A DNA stretch of 64,000 nt, from NCBI RefSeq assembly GCF_905475465.1, contig NC_062251.1, positions 2,163,001 through 2,227,000 of the forward strand, in the 5' to 3' direction. The stretch is from Pieris napi (Eukaryota > Arthropoda > Insecta > Lepidoptera > Pieridae). Shown one piece after another: positions 54,117 to 64,000 of this stretch (the stretch's first letter is position 1; the number at the start of each line of letters is the position of its first letter). Made by a program: the position numbers and the translations under genes. The notes below the pieces were generated by a model. That model saw only the letters and a list, made by a program, of their open reading frames with translations, was not told the DNA's origin and searched no databases.

Positions 54117-55946
54117 CCCTTTACTGCATGATTTTTTGTTTTCAAGCCAAAAAAATATATGTTACGTAAAAAAATAAATAAAAAGACACGTATTTTATCA
54201 AATTACAATTTAGTAAAAAATACGTAAGAAAAACAGGTTTTTCCACTTTGGTTTAAATGTGGCACAATGAGCAGAAATTGCAAAAAAAAAGTATTAAGTA
54301 GTATGAAACAGCAGGAAACAATTCCTCTTCTCATTCAAGCATAAGTTGACTTGACATTTCCCGCATAGCACGTGGGATCTACCATTGCACTCAGGCACTT
54401 TGCAGCGCTGCCTGACAGGCAAGTGGTCCAGCTGGTCAAGACGAACATCCTGGTATGGCACTATTGCAATAGCTCCTCTGGACTTCTCTTGGATTGTATT
54501 TTCGATAAGATTGGAGCATGGCCGTCCGCGTTGGGCGACTGTGCTGGGCTTATTGGTCATAGTGAGGGCTTCCGCCACAGCTACTTTGAAATTAAGGGGC
54601 AACCATGCATCAGTCTCAGAATTTCTGCGTCTATTTAAAAGCCAAGCAATGACTGTCGTCATATCTCAAAATATAAGAATATGCGGTGATAAAATTTGTG
54701 TGATCTGATCTAGATCCTGTAATAACCAAGAAGTGCAGCTTAAAAGAAAGTGAAAAGTGGCAGTGATGTATTGTCAAATGATTCTTGCAAGCCGGACGAC
54801 ATCATTGCTTGAAGTGCTGATGTTCGGCAAAATGCCATCTACCGTTTCAGAAACATGAGCACCTGTGTATAGTCCAAAGTCGTAACTGAAATCAGAACTG
54901 CCGCTCAAGACAAAGTTCTTGTATCCCCACTTATGTGGCTTTTTTGGGTGGTACTGCTTCATTGTAGACCTGCTTTTAGTTCGTATTTTCTTTTCGTCGA
55001 CGGCCATATATTCCTCTTTCGGAACAGTCAATAGTCGTTCTCTAACTTGGACAAGAAATGGCCTGAGTTTATGGAGAGGATCATAGCCAACCTGACCTTT
55101 GGGAATTTGGGTTGAGTTATCATTGAAATGTAAGAAACGTTTAATTTCTTCAAAGCGATTACAGGACATAAACGAATTCACTTTAGGGTGTCCTAATACC
55201 GAACTCCAGTAGTCTCTGGTTGAAGGCAGCTGAATAGTGGACATCATAAGGCATCATCATACCAACAAACTGTTCCATATCCACACTGGTAACTATCATT
55301 GGGGCGTATTTCAACTGGGTCTCTTAGTATTCCATCCGAATGGGTTGTTGTTAACATAAATTGCATTCAGCCTAAATCATTTATTGATGTTAAAAATAAA
55401 TTTTCTATCTCTTTAATTATATATTATATATATTAAAAATGTTTTTCATGCGAGAATCGAACCCACTCCCTTACATTGAAATAAAAACCACAGTCCGCAA
55501 GTATTACGTTAATGCATGATGTACCAAATATAAACCAATAGTAAAAGGAATATTTCTGCATGTTGGCTCAGATTTAGTCCAGACTTAAAAATTACATTTT
55601 CTCAGAGTAAAACCATAAAAAAACAGAAAACCTTACCTTGTCCAGATAACTAGCAATATTTCAGCAACGTTACGTATTTTTACTAATAGAAATTGCGATG
55701 ATAACTATTTTTAAACTAATTTTGAAAAACACATTCACGCGGGGCACCGTCGAAATATGTCCTTCTAACTTGCAACTAATTTTTAGCGCAGCTATTCACC
55801 CAGAGATGGTGTTGTTAGTATTTAGTATGGAAGCATAGGTACTGTTTATGATCCTACTTGCAGAAAACAAAGATTCATTTACACAAATAGGAAATACTGA
55901 TCAAAGAACGGTGTGGATCATATTTGTACCAAAATGCAGGAAAGGG
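54117..55946 (-). mobile_element. piggyBac element with TTAA target sites
   Basis: CCCTTTACTGCATGATTTT at the left and the mirror of CCCTTTCCTGCATTTTGG at the right, each directly preceded or followed by TTAA (54113-54116, 55947-55950). 1830 bp. Interior carries a broken transposase gene on the minus strand. A tRNA-like GGGTTCGATTCTCGC at about 55463-55449 hints at a SINE piece inside. Confidence 0.85.
54294..55247 (-). pseudogene. Broken piggyBac transposase
   Basis: N-terminal part 55247-54774: YWSSVLGHPKV, MSCNRFEEIKRFLHFNDN, KLRPFLVQVRERL, AVDEKKIRTKSR, PKKPHKWGYKNFVL and SSDFSYDFGLYTG, the DDE_Tnp_1_7 core start with the first catalytic aspartate in VDE. A frameshift near 55240 separates it from upstream VDMEQFVGM. 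Then about 110 bp without matching sequence, and a C-terminal part 54662-54294 (TTVIAWLLNRRRNS; cysteine-rich RCKVPECNGRSHVLCGKC, NEKRNCF). The middle of the protein, with the second and third catalytic aspartates, is deleted. Not functional; the element could only be moved by a related transposase. Confidence 0.85.
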
Positions 55947-55950
55947 TTAA

Positions 55951-56645
55951 TATACACGAACGAGATACAGGTCGCCATCAGCCGTCCCAATTTTAGTCTA
56001 GGCTCATTCTGATATCTTTAATGCCCTTTTGAATTGATTAAACGCGCTAATATTACGAATTTTAGACGGTAATTGATTATATAATTGCACACCCTCATAC
56101 TAAATAGACTTCTTCAAATACGCGGCTACGGCTCGCTCGACGAGTAAAGAGTATAGTGGTGTGTTTTATTTTTAAGCTATTGCATAAATTTTATCGCGGG
56201 CTTTGAGCGCGGCGACCGAATCAAGAATTCCGTAACGAAAAAACCTAACACGATGACGTAATATAGGTGCGGTAAATACGCGTTAGAGTGTGACAGAACG
56301 CATATTGCGTATTCACATCTCTCTGACGAGATCGGTGACGTAGTGCAGTCGGTACGCGTTAGAGTGAGACAGACTATATAGGCGTTTTAGTCTGTCTCTG
56401 GTACAGTGGTAGATTGAAATAATATCAAAGAAAAACAAATACTGCATAAATAATTATAATTGCATAAGTTGATAAAAAATGCTATGCAATAGCTTTACCG
56501 CGGCAGTCCCCGAGTGCCACACGTTTTATTTATTGATACGCTACTATGGTGAGAGTTATTTAATTTTTTTAAATTAAGATACAGGTGCTATAAACATTGT
56601 TGTTTAATCGACATAACTTTAAAAACTGCTTCGATATGTGATGAG
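55951..56645. other. Unassigned stretch with possible inverted-repeat element
   Basis: AAGCTATTGCATAAATTTTA at 56186 and GCTATGCAATAGCTTTACCG at 56480 are roughly inverted, bracketing GTACGCGTTAGAGTG repeats (56282, 56352). This may be a decayed MITE; TSD not found. Confidence 0.35.
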
Positions 56646-56649
56646 GTTA

Positions 56650-56960
56650 ATGTAAAGTTGGTTTACGAACGATAGTTTACGTCATAACAAAACATTGATG
56701 AAATGATTGCATACATATATTATAAATAAAGTTATTAATTTTAATTGAATTATCACTATTTGTATGGATACAAAGAAGAGTGGAAGAGAGTAAGAGAGAT
56801 ATATATAGATGTGGCGCGAGCGTACAATGAGTCTTGCTTTTTCGTGTGTGCAGCCGGCGTTCATCAATTTATTAGACGTTGTCAAAATACCTTGGCGATT
56901 TGGATTTCGTTTCATAGAAGCATTATTTACGGCGATAAAGTGTTAGTTATAAATACACTT
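56650..56960 (+). repeat. Diverged copy of the Helitron-associated block
   Basis: TAAAGTTGGTTTACGAACGA and GTGTGCAGCCGGCGTTCATC with TTATTAGACGTTGTC follow the order of 14597-14940. No Helitron ends found. Confidence 0.5.
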
Positions 56961-57043
56961 AGAATCTTATGTTCGTAAAATCGTAAATTCAAGTCCGTAT
57001 GGCATTATTATAAATTACAAAATAAAATATCAAAATTAATCGT

Positions 57044-57255
57044 CAAACTTTGACAACTGTCAGTTTAAGCATGACATTTAGGTTCTGTCAGTTATCTGAC
57101 GCAGTAATTGTAAAGTTCAGTTCTTTTCAGAACAGTTTTTTTAGTTTACACTAACATTTGACATCCGTCAGTTTAAGCTTGACATTTGACAACTGTCAGT
57201 CGACTGACGTAGTAATTGTAGAGTTCAGTTCTATTTAAAACAGTTTAGAATGGTT
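57044..57255 (+). repeat. Two-copy ~115-bp tandem repeat, TGACA/TGTCA-rich
   Basis: GTCAGTTTAAGC, TGACATTT, GTAATTGTA(A/G)AGTTCAGTTC and AACAGTTT occur in the same order at about 57059-57140 and 57168-57250. Confidence 0.6.
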
Positions 57256-57553
57256 TATTAGTGAAAATTATTTAAATTATAACAGTCTGCCGGCCTCTAG
57301 GTATAAATTTAATCTATTGAATAATTTATGAATGAGACAGCTATAATTCTATGCAGATTAAGTAAAATCAGTGATCTTTTATACAATTTAAACAAAATCA
57401 CACATTAATTAAATTTTACTCACAGAAACGCCATTATAATGAATGTCATTAAAACCTTCTTAGAACTACGTTTAAAATCTAATGGTGCATTTTTATACAC
57501 GGACAGAAAAAAAAGTATTTGTTATTTAAAACGAAAGTATTATTAATAGGTAA

Positions 57554-57802
57554 GGGAGCGTTCAAGTATTACGTCACTCAATTTTTGGAGATTATCCCCC
57601 CCCCCCCCCCATGTAACGCGCCGTAACGTTTTAACGTACCCAATAGTAAAACGTTTGACCACCCAATTATGTGGTGTAAAGTACTGTAAAGTCGAAAATA
57701 ATATTAACAATCACGCGTAATACAATCCCCGCCCCGCATCGTTCATCGTTTTACAGAGCCCCCCCCCCCCCAAAATTCGTTACGTAACACTTGAACTCTC
57801 CC
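57554..57802. mobile_element. MITE just 3' of the proximal eRF1 exon
   Basis: GGGAGCGTTCAAGTATTACG family: left end intact after TAA, right end diverged (TTGAACTCTCCC), C-runs of 14 and 12. Lies about 90 bp beyond the eRF1 stop codon, inside the likely 3' UTR. Confidence 0.7.
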
Positions 57803-57890
57803 AAAAAAAATTTTTTTTTTAGGAAAACCTAATTTTTTTTGGAAAATCAAAACTTTTCAACCATCATTTCCCTGTCCGTATAAACTAAAT

Positions 57891-57970
57891 CTAATAATCG
57901 TCAAGGTCCACGTCATCCAATGGTTCGTCGAGTTGCAGCGACTGAAAGTCTACCTTGTAACGCAAAATAC
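57891..57970 (-). CDS. eRF1: eRF1 last exon, proximal version
   Basis: Acceptor TTGGACAG ends at 57971. The exon begins GT (completing the split glycine), then ILRYKVDFQSLQLDE, DDVDLDDY and TAG at 57893-57891: 25 residues after the glycine. RY(K/R)VDFQ.(M/L) and the acidic DLDDY end are the eRF1 C-terminus; in the family this region belongs to the C domain that binds eRF3. Compared with the distal exons the first half is nearly identical while the acidic tail differs in sequence and is two residues shorter. Confidence 0.88.
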
Positions 57971-58264
57971 CTGTCCAACGGCAGCATAAGGGAAAAATAA
58001 TTATTAATTTAAAATCGATTCATGGAGGCATCTAATACACCCAAAATACCAACAACATTTAATATCCTTGGAACTCTACTTGGAGAATGACAAAGCCGGG
58101 TTTTGTTGGGATCTTCCCCGAGATAATCAAAAATTCCTTATAAATAATTTCACAAAATCTTGTTACTTAGTATAATAACAAGACCACCTTCTTCTTATAT
58201 TGACCTGGTTTATTTTCTAATTTTTAATACCATTTTCCCTTTTAATCTATGAAAGATACAATTC

Positions 58265-58740
58265 ATCATGATCATAGAACAATGTCGGATTAAAAAAAAA
58301 CACTTTTTATCATATTTGGATTCTACATTTTTTTTTTAATAGAACGGGGGGCAAACGGGCAGGAGGCTCACTTGATGTTAAGTGATATAGCCCATGGACA
58401 CTCTCAATGCCAGAGGGCTCGCGAGTGCGTTACCGGCCTTTTAAGAATTGGTACGCTTAAAAGTCCGGCAACGCACTCGCGAGCCCAGAAAAAAACATGT
58501 TTTAAATTTCAAATTAATCAGTCGGTAAAATGACGGATTAGATAGAAACATGTGATTTTTCTAGAAATTTCTAGTGTCATTTAATGTTTTTTTTTTTGTT
58601 TCAAAGCCAACCCTTTTGTTATATGCCAATTTTCATAATAATGAATTAAAATAGTTATGACAAACACTAACATGATTATATTATTTTGAAATGGCTGCCC
58701 TGTAAAGTTTACTATTTGTCAGATCCGTCATTATTCTACG
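58265..58740 (+). repeat. Family R repeat in an eRF1 intron, with nested element
   Basis: Copy of 17360-17710 split at about 58335-58490 by a lepidopteran LINE/SINE-like fragment (GGGGGCAAACGGGCAGGAGG). The fragment ends in a hairpin: arms 58415-58445 and 58456-58486, GGGCTCGCGAGTGCGTT outward, two mismatches in 31, 10-bp loop. Confidence 0.7.
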
Positions 58741-59386
58741 ATTATGACAAACTGTCAACAAATTGTTCGATCTGTAGAATAATCTAGAATGTTTAATTGA
58801 AAATAATAATATAAAGAAATTATAAGTATTTTAGGTGTATACTAGTACTAGGTACATCCTTGAATCGATCCTAATTAGCAGACAAAAAACCTTAGCCTAA
58901 ATAGAGCAATTTAAAAAAAAATGTTTTCTATAATAATTTTTCACTATTATTATATAATAAAATAATAAATAAACAATTACATAGAAAACAAAGTTTTTCA
59001 TATTAGCTTAGCAAAGTACCAGGCTACCATAAGTACCCAAGAGCTTACTAATAAAAGGTTAATGACCCAGAGGTCAATGACCTTCTCAACCATATGGGCT
59101 CCAATATGATTTGTGTAAATAAATATTATTTAATTCTTCATATTATAAGATCTCATAGAAGTGCAGCGTTTGGAAATAATTAGAGGCCACGAAACTAGTC
59201 TTGTTATAAAGCTGCGGGTTTTACCCTCGAGTTAAAAACAGCTTATTGGGACAAACACATAGCCGTTATTAATATTAAAAAAACAAGAGCACATAAGGAG
59301 CTTATATACAGTATTAAAAACCAATGCGGGAAAACCCGCACAACTTAACCGCATAATTTTTTACCGCGGTGTTAGAGATGTTGGTC
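58741..59386. other. Intronic stretch, nothing recognised
   Basis: AT-rich, no coding frame or repeat seen. Lies between the eRF1 exons at 57970 and 60006. Confidence 0.25.
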
Positions 59387-59388
59387 TA

Positions 59389-59945
59389 AGATCCCGATAT
59401 TCAACGACCTTCACCGAGATGCTTATTTAATGAAACGTATTTTATATTTAATTTAATATGTCAATAAATATAATCCATATGGGTTGCCTAGCAAATTTCA
59501 GTCCAGAGTATGTTTAATTAATATTTAAAAAAAAAAAAATTTTCAACATTTCACCGGTATGATTATTAGATAAATTCTATACCAATCGAAAGTATGAAGC
59601 CCATAGAATATGCAAACGTTAGGTTGTTTTTAATCAATTAATTATTTATGTGTATATTTTTTATGTGACACTAAAGTATATATACATCTTTAGTATAAAA
59701 GAAGGTTATAGTGATACATATATAATACTACCCTGATTAAAAATATTGATTGAAACAATTTTTAAAAATTTACTACATGCGAATTATAAAAAAATATTTT
59801 TTTTTTTAAATATTAATTAAACATACTCTGGACTGAAATTTGCTAGGCAACCCATATGGATTATATTTATTGACATATTAAATTAAATATAAAATACGTT
59901 TCATTAAATAAGCATCTCGGTGAAGGTCGTTGTATATCGGGATCT
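59389..59945. mobile_element. Long-TIR element in an eRF1 intron
   Basis: Left arm 59389-59545 (AGATCCCGATATTCAACGAC ...) is mirrored almost perfectly at about 59805-59945, with CATATGGGTTGCCTAGC and CAGTCCAGAGTATGTTTAAT in both. TA flanks both ends (59387-59388, 59946-59947). 557 bp, arms about 140-155 bp, non-coding. The right end is 60 bp from the eRF1 donor site. Confidence 0.8.
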
Positions 59946-60005
59946 TATACTATGTTAATATAGCTGTTTAGTTGAGAGGTACTTATAAGCTTATAAGTTA
60001 CTTAC

Positions 60006-60153
60006 CGCCAATTCCACCAAAACCGCGTACAAACTGACTCCCCTCTTGACTCTTGTCGGTGATAATCTCAAGTGTAGCTCCAAAAGACTTGTAGTTGTTC
60101 GCCAACCACTCGAGCAAGGGCTGACATTCCACCAATTCCAGTTCGACTCCGCT
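60006..60153 (-). CDS. eRF1: eRF1 internal exon (C domain)
   Basis: Acceptor TTATTTCAG, donor GTAAGT. Encodes SGVELELVECQPLLEWLANN, ATLEIITDKSQEGSQFVRGF, GGIGG: 49 codons plus the first base of glycine. ...GATLEI.TDKSQEGSQFV.GFGGIGG is diagnostic for eRF1. This donor is the branch point from which either the proximal exon (2.0 kb away) or a distal exon (20 or 29 kb away) could be joined in the same phase. Confidence 0.95.
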
Positions 60154-60217
60154 CTGAAATAATTGAATAACATTAAGCACTAAAAACATAAATTAATAAA
60201 TTATTAACGTACTTTCA

Positions 60218-60594
60218 TCTTAATATATATAAATTACGTGTCACGTTGTTTGTCCGCAATGGACTCCTAAACTACCGAACCGATATCAATCAAATTTGCA
60301 CACCGTGTGCAGTTTGATCTAACTTAAAAGATAGGGTAGCTTACATCTCAATTTATACCCGCATTATTATTTTATTGAAAAATATTTGTTTATTATTTGA
60401 TAGTCACAATTCTAACAGATGGCACTGTGTTGAAAGTACCAACGTTTCACATAAGCTACAATTTAATGGCATAACCACCAAAAAAGCATGGTGGTCCCCA
60501 TGACTGGTGTTCTCCTACCGTTTCCTTTGAATAGGTTACTACTATGTAATATAACTAAAACCTTAGCCACAGCAACGCTTGGCCGGTCTGCTAG
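60218..60594 (+). mobile_element. Helitron in an eRF1 intron, complete ends
   Basis: TCTTAATATATATAAATTAC after A at the start; AACGCTTGGCCGGTCTGCTAG before T at the end region (CTAG at 60591-60594). Shares its 3' half with 15216-15659. Confidence 0.75.
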
Positions 60595-60904
60595 TAAAAT
60601 TATAAAAATCTTTATCAAAAATTATTTCCAACCCAGATTTTCCCAAATTTAGACTGATAAATTACAAAATTAGATCTGTCGAATTCAAAAATTTTACAAA
60701 AACGATCTATCAGTTATGGAAAAACATTTTATGAGAAATGGACTGAAATATCAATCTCTAATATAATAAATTGGATAGGGATTGATTATAGAAAGCTTAG
60801 CTTACAAGCACTCGCTGTAACTGATAAAAGTTCACCTTTTATATAGTTATTTAGTTATGTCTCCAGTAGACCATTAACAAATCTTGTGCCATCAAGAAAA
60901 AAAT

Positions 60905-61225
60905 GGGTGCGTGTCCTTATGTACGCGCGTAAGAAGTTATACTTCTTTGGCATTATTAAAAATAGTTTTTGATTACATGCAAATAATTAATTACAATTAA
61001 ATAATCAAAGACTGGAAAAGGAGTCATTATAGTCAATAAAGTTTAGTTTACATTTGAAAAATTAAATAAATAAATATTTATTTCTATTCTCTTAGATTAA
61101 GTGTAACATAAATTCTATTATTCGAATGTTGTTTTTAAATTATGTCCAATGCCGTAGCATCTTCCGTGGGCAACTTCATTCTGTTAAATTTGTGTCACGG
61201 TGCGCGCGCATCGTAAAATGTCGCC
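60905..61225. repeat. Family Q repeat, copy 2
   Basis: GGGTGCGTGTCCTTATGTAC, palindrome AAGAAGTTATACTTCTT, then the same 250 bp as 19500-19760 (CATCTTCCGTGGGCAACTTC). The right-hand palindrome of copy 1 is missing. Confidence 0.6.
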
Positions 61226-61237
61226 CATATTTAATTA

Positions 61238-61437
61238 ATACAATGAGTGGAAACGTGACTTGGACGAGCGAAAATGATTGCTTTTTTGCATTATGTTACA
61301 AAGTAAAGACGGACGTTATTAACAACCGTAAAATGACGGCCGTTAGTATTGATATACAAAAACCCCAAGATGCACAGTCTCGAATAAAAGTAACGCTCGA
61401 AAGTGTCCCGAAACACTATTTCTGTCTCTTTCTATAA
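61238..61437 (+). other. Short open frame of unknown nature
   Basis: From the ATG at 61241 the frame reads MSGNVTWTSENDCFFALCYK ... to TAA at 61435. Not recognised. It lies antisense in an eRF1 intron next to a repeat and may be chance or an element relic. Confidence 0.2.
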
Positions 61438-61529
61438 GTTACAAACATATATTATTGCAAAATCAACCTTACGCGAATTGTTTAAAGTTGTTATTACAAC
61501 ACAGTGAAAACAGAATTTAACATAATTTT

Positions 61530-61660
61530 AAATTTATCCGACTTTTCGGGTGCTTTACAGCGTGCGTGGTCACGGTGACTGAAGACAAAAGGTGTTGGAT
61601 GTTAAATAGTTGTAAATTTATAATAATACATAACTTTAATCCGGTTAAAAAGTTTTTTCT
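61530..61660 (+). repeat. Partial copy of the CCGGATTGAAGTTATG MITE
   Basis: GTGCTTTACAGCGTGCGTGG, TCACGGTGACTGAAGACAAA and ACATAACTTTAATCCGG, matching one half of 62850-63116. Confidence 0.6.
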
Positions 61661-61952
61661 TTACATTAAAAAAAATGTTTAATTGGCTACCTCCTGACCT
61701 ACACTTTATATAGCGTAAATATATTTGTCAAAACACACAAAAAAGTTCAAAAGTACATAAATTTATTTATAAAAAAAAACACAAATAAATAACATCGACT
61801 CCACTTATTAGACGCGAGACTATTTGAAATGAGCGCACAATTTAGAATGTTGCGCTCATTTTTTGAGGTTTTTTAGACGTTGAGTGTGCATCAATGGCCG
61901 TTAGTTAACGGCACCGCTTTTCTAGGAAACCTAAGCTTTAGTTTTAGTTTAC

Positions 61953-62046
61953 CTCTTTATCAGTGAAGTGCGACTTGTCCTTCTCTTGTTCCGGTGTTAA
62001 ATGAAGAATTGTTTCTTGATTGGTCGCGTGGGATTTTAGCACATAT
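61953..62046 (-). CDS. eRF1: eRF1 internal exon (minidomain)
   Basis: Acceptor ATTTTCAG, donor GTAAAC. Begins with the last base of an arginine codon, then YVLKSHATNQETILHL and TPEQEKDKSHFTDKE: 31 full codons, ending on a codon boundary. LTPEQEKDKSHFTDKE is diagnostic for the minidomain inserted in the eRF1 C domain. Confidence 0.95.
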
Positions 62047-62244
62047 CTGAAAATTTAAATTAAACATATAAAAACAAATGTAAACCTTCTTCATACCACA
62101 CCAATTGTTCTCTATGACAGCTGACAATCACATGACATATGTCAGTTTTGAAAATTGACTCCCAGCTCAGATTAGATATTTTTTTTTATTAAAGATGAAA
62201 TCTTTACTGTTTTAAGAAAGCTAAGAAGAACGACTGTCACTGAA

Positions 62245-62452
62245 CGAATGTCATAAAAAAAATAAAAATAAATCTAAAAATTAAAAAAAAAATTAGGGGT
62301 GGACTACCCTTAACATTAAGGGGGATGAAAAATAGATGTAGTCCGATTCTCAGACATACCCAATATGCACACAAAATTGCATGAGAATCGGTCAAGCGGT
62401 TTCGGAGGAGTTTAACCACAAACACTGCGACACGAGAATTTTATATATTAGA
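62245..62452 (-). mobile_element. Helitron 5' fragment in an eRF1 intron
   Basis: TCTAATATATAAAATTCTCG at 62452, then CTCCTCCGAAACCGCTTGAC; 3' end lost in an A-rich tract. Confidence 0.6.
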
Positions 62453-62699
62453 TTTATATATTTTACAATTTCTGTATTTGATTGATTTTTTTTAAATAGT
62501 CGATCCGCCTTCTGTGCCTGAATTTCAGACCCTGAAATATATATTTTTGGGTCAAAGGTATGCCAGTTTTTACCCTACGAGTGTTAAATGCCAAAATAGA
62601 AAGTTCACTGGGCTTTGGACCAACCCACCGAGGGATAAAAGTCGAACTATGAAGGCATCACTGCTAAAATAAAAACACGAAAATAATATAAAAAAATAC

Positions 62700-62800
62700 C
62701 TTTGAATATCAAGATTCTCCCAACAAATGAGCGTCTCGACCGCACCCAGTTCCAAAGCGCGAAGCGTATCATCAACTCCGAAACAGTACTTTCCAGTATC
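62700..62800 (-). CDS. eRF1: eRF1 exon (start of C domain), first in window
   Basis: Acceptor AAATTATTTCAG ends at 62801; donor GTATTTTT. Encodes DTGKYCFGVDDTLRALELGA and VETLICWENLDIQ plus two bases of arginine. DTGKY.FG..DTL.AL..GAVE.L...ENLDI.R is the start of the eRF1 C domain at about residue 300 of a roughly 440-residue protein. The preceding exons (N domain with NIKS, M domain with GGQ) were not found up to 64000 and must lie further right. Confidence 0.95.
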
Positions 62801-62849
62801 CTGAAATAATTTTAGTCCCGTTTTAGTATCTTTGGAAATAATTCTCAAT

Positions 62850-63116
62850 AAAACACTATTTTGACCGGATTGAAGTTATGTATTATTATAAAACCCTCCA
62901 TCTTTTAGTCGATACCAACTCCGGGGAAATAAATACAGATAATGCAACTTTCTCTGCAGCTGTGATACTTTTTGACATTCAACATCTTTTGTCTTCTGTC
63001 ACCGTGACCACGCACGCTGTAAAGCACGCGAAACGTCGGATAAATTTAAAATTATGTTAAATAATTGTAAATTTATAATAATACATAACTTCAATCCGGT
63101 CAAAATAGTGTTTTAT
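62850..63116. mobile_element. MITE with about 44-bp terminal inverted repeats
   Basis: AAAACACTATTTTGACCGGA at left and TCCGGTCAAAATAGTGTTTT at right; GAAGTTATGTATTATTATAA continues both arms. It sits 50 bp upstream of the eRF1 exon at 62800. Confidence 0.75.
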
Positions 63117-63234
63117 TTAAATGAGTTATGTTAATCAAAGACAAGAATAATTCTCAATATTCAAATGCATATATACAATATACATATATATTATTTCTGG
63201 CTTCACGATTTTTTTTACGGTATATTTTCGCAAA
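63117..63234. other. Short unassigned intronic sequence
   Basis: AT-rich, nothing recognised. Confidence 0.2.
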
Positions 63235-63590
63235 CGCAATAGTAATATTAGCGTCACGAAAATGTGCAGCGTTTTTGACAAAGAAAAGGGAGAGAGCGAT
63301 TGTGATTATTTTTAAAATAAAAATCTCAAATGATTTGTAAATTAAAATGCTACGTGTTATTATTATCTAAGAAATAAATTTAAAAAAAATATATATAATT
63401 TGTTTCCACACATTATTTTAGTGACAATTAAATTCATTTAATTCCTAACATGCTTTTTCCCTCCATCTAAGTCTCGGAAATCTAAAGTTTCAGATTTGTA
63501 TATATATGAACAAGATTTAAAAATTAGTTTGCCAAAGAAGTTTCACTTCAGACATGTGTACTTTGTATGCACGCACTTTTTTTAATAATA
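63235..63590. repeat. Family P repeat near the right edge
   Basis: GCGTCACGAAAATGTGCAGC, GAGAGAGCGATTG, then AAGAAGTTTCACTTCAGACA and TATGCACGCACTTTTTTT; middle resembles 8930-9200. Confidence 0.55.
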
Positions 63591-63694
63591 AATCCATATT
63601 TTTTTAAATAATTTGTCATGAAAACTACATATAACCATAAATTTTCTCCTACCCTCATATTTAAAAAATACTCACTTGTGTGAATGTAATTTAT

Positions 63695-63950
63695 TGACGT
63701 GACAACGTCTTATAATTCGATGGAGCCGGCTGCACGCACGAAAAAACATGACTCATGCGGCGTTACCTCGCTCTGAGGCGTTCCATTTAAGGCTTGAAGT
63801 GCAAGCGAGAGCGCGAAGCGACAGAGAGGCACAATCGGACTCCGCGCTCTTCAGTGTTCGACATCTGTCTCTCCTACTTGAGTGAGAGCGATTCGTGACA
63901 TTCAACTATCGTCAGTAAACCGACTTTACAGACAACCGATTTTTTCTTTA
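63695..63950 (-). repeat. Helitron-associated block, minus strand
   Basis: GTGACAACGTCTTATAATTC, GGAGCCGGCTGCACGCACGA and ACTATCGTCAGTAAACCGAC: reverse complement of the block inside the Helitron at 14469-15215. No CTAG or TC end is visible before the window edge. Confidence 0.6.
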
Positions 63951-64000
63951 AATTAGTATTAAAGATATATTTTTTTTCTTAAAATTAGAATTTAAAAAAA

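Overview
This window looks like nuclear DNA of a moth or butterfly. It is AT-rich, has spliced genes with GT-AG introns, and is packed with repeat types typical of Lepidoptera: tRNA-derived SINEs, short Helitrons with TC/CTAG ends, LINE 3' ends, an RTE-type LINE and many MITEs. There is no bacterial, phage or CRISPR content. The calls rest on translation and visual alignment only; no database search was run.

The one confident host gene is on the minus strand at the right. Four exons at 62800-57891 encode the last 140 residues of translation termination factor eRF1 (C-terminal domain, eRF3-binding part, acidic DLDDY tail); upstream exons lie beyond position 64000. Two further exons, 39795-39880 and 30616-30701, encode a second version of the same last exon (RYKVDFQSMQLDDEE...DVDDY) with the same splice phase and an intact acceptor. 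They look like alternative terminal exons 18 and 27 kb downstream. If used, the eRF1 locus spans more than 33 kb and most repeats here are intronic.

The two distal exons are duplicated because a block of roughly 9-10 kb (before later insertions) is tandemly repeated: 21362-33480 and 33484-42824. Each copy has since gained its own insertions (hAT elements, a large non-coding TIR element, Helitrons, MITEs), and the other copy often shows the empty site.

Layout: 1-1940 decayed transposon with a frameshifted transposase-like gene; 1940-5820 mostly unassigned; 5.8-21.3 kb SINEs, MITEs, two adjoining Helitrons, a LINE-derived 29-bp minisatellite, and a Tc1-like element that keeps two spliced transposase exons; 21.4-42.8 kb tandem duplication; 43753-48341 full-length RTE LINE with two open frames and an 11-bp target duplication; 48.7-53.7 kb MITEs and four tandem arrays; 54117-55946 piggyBac element with intact ends but broken transposase; 57.9-64 kb eRF1 exons separated by MITEs and Helitrons.

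The most unusual structure is the TGGTAGGGGAGCCCA element (22130-23743 and 27723-29262): 1.5-1.6 kb, non-coding, 3-bp target duplication, with paired inverted CGTCAGATT modules near its ends.
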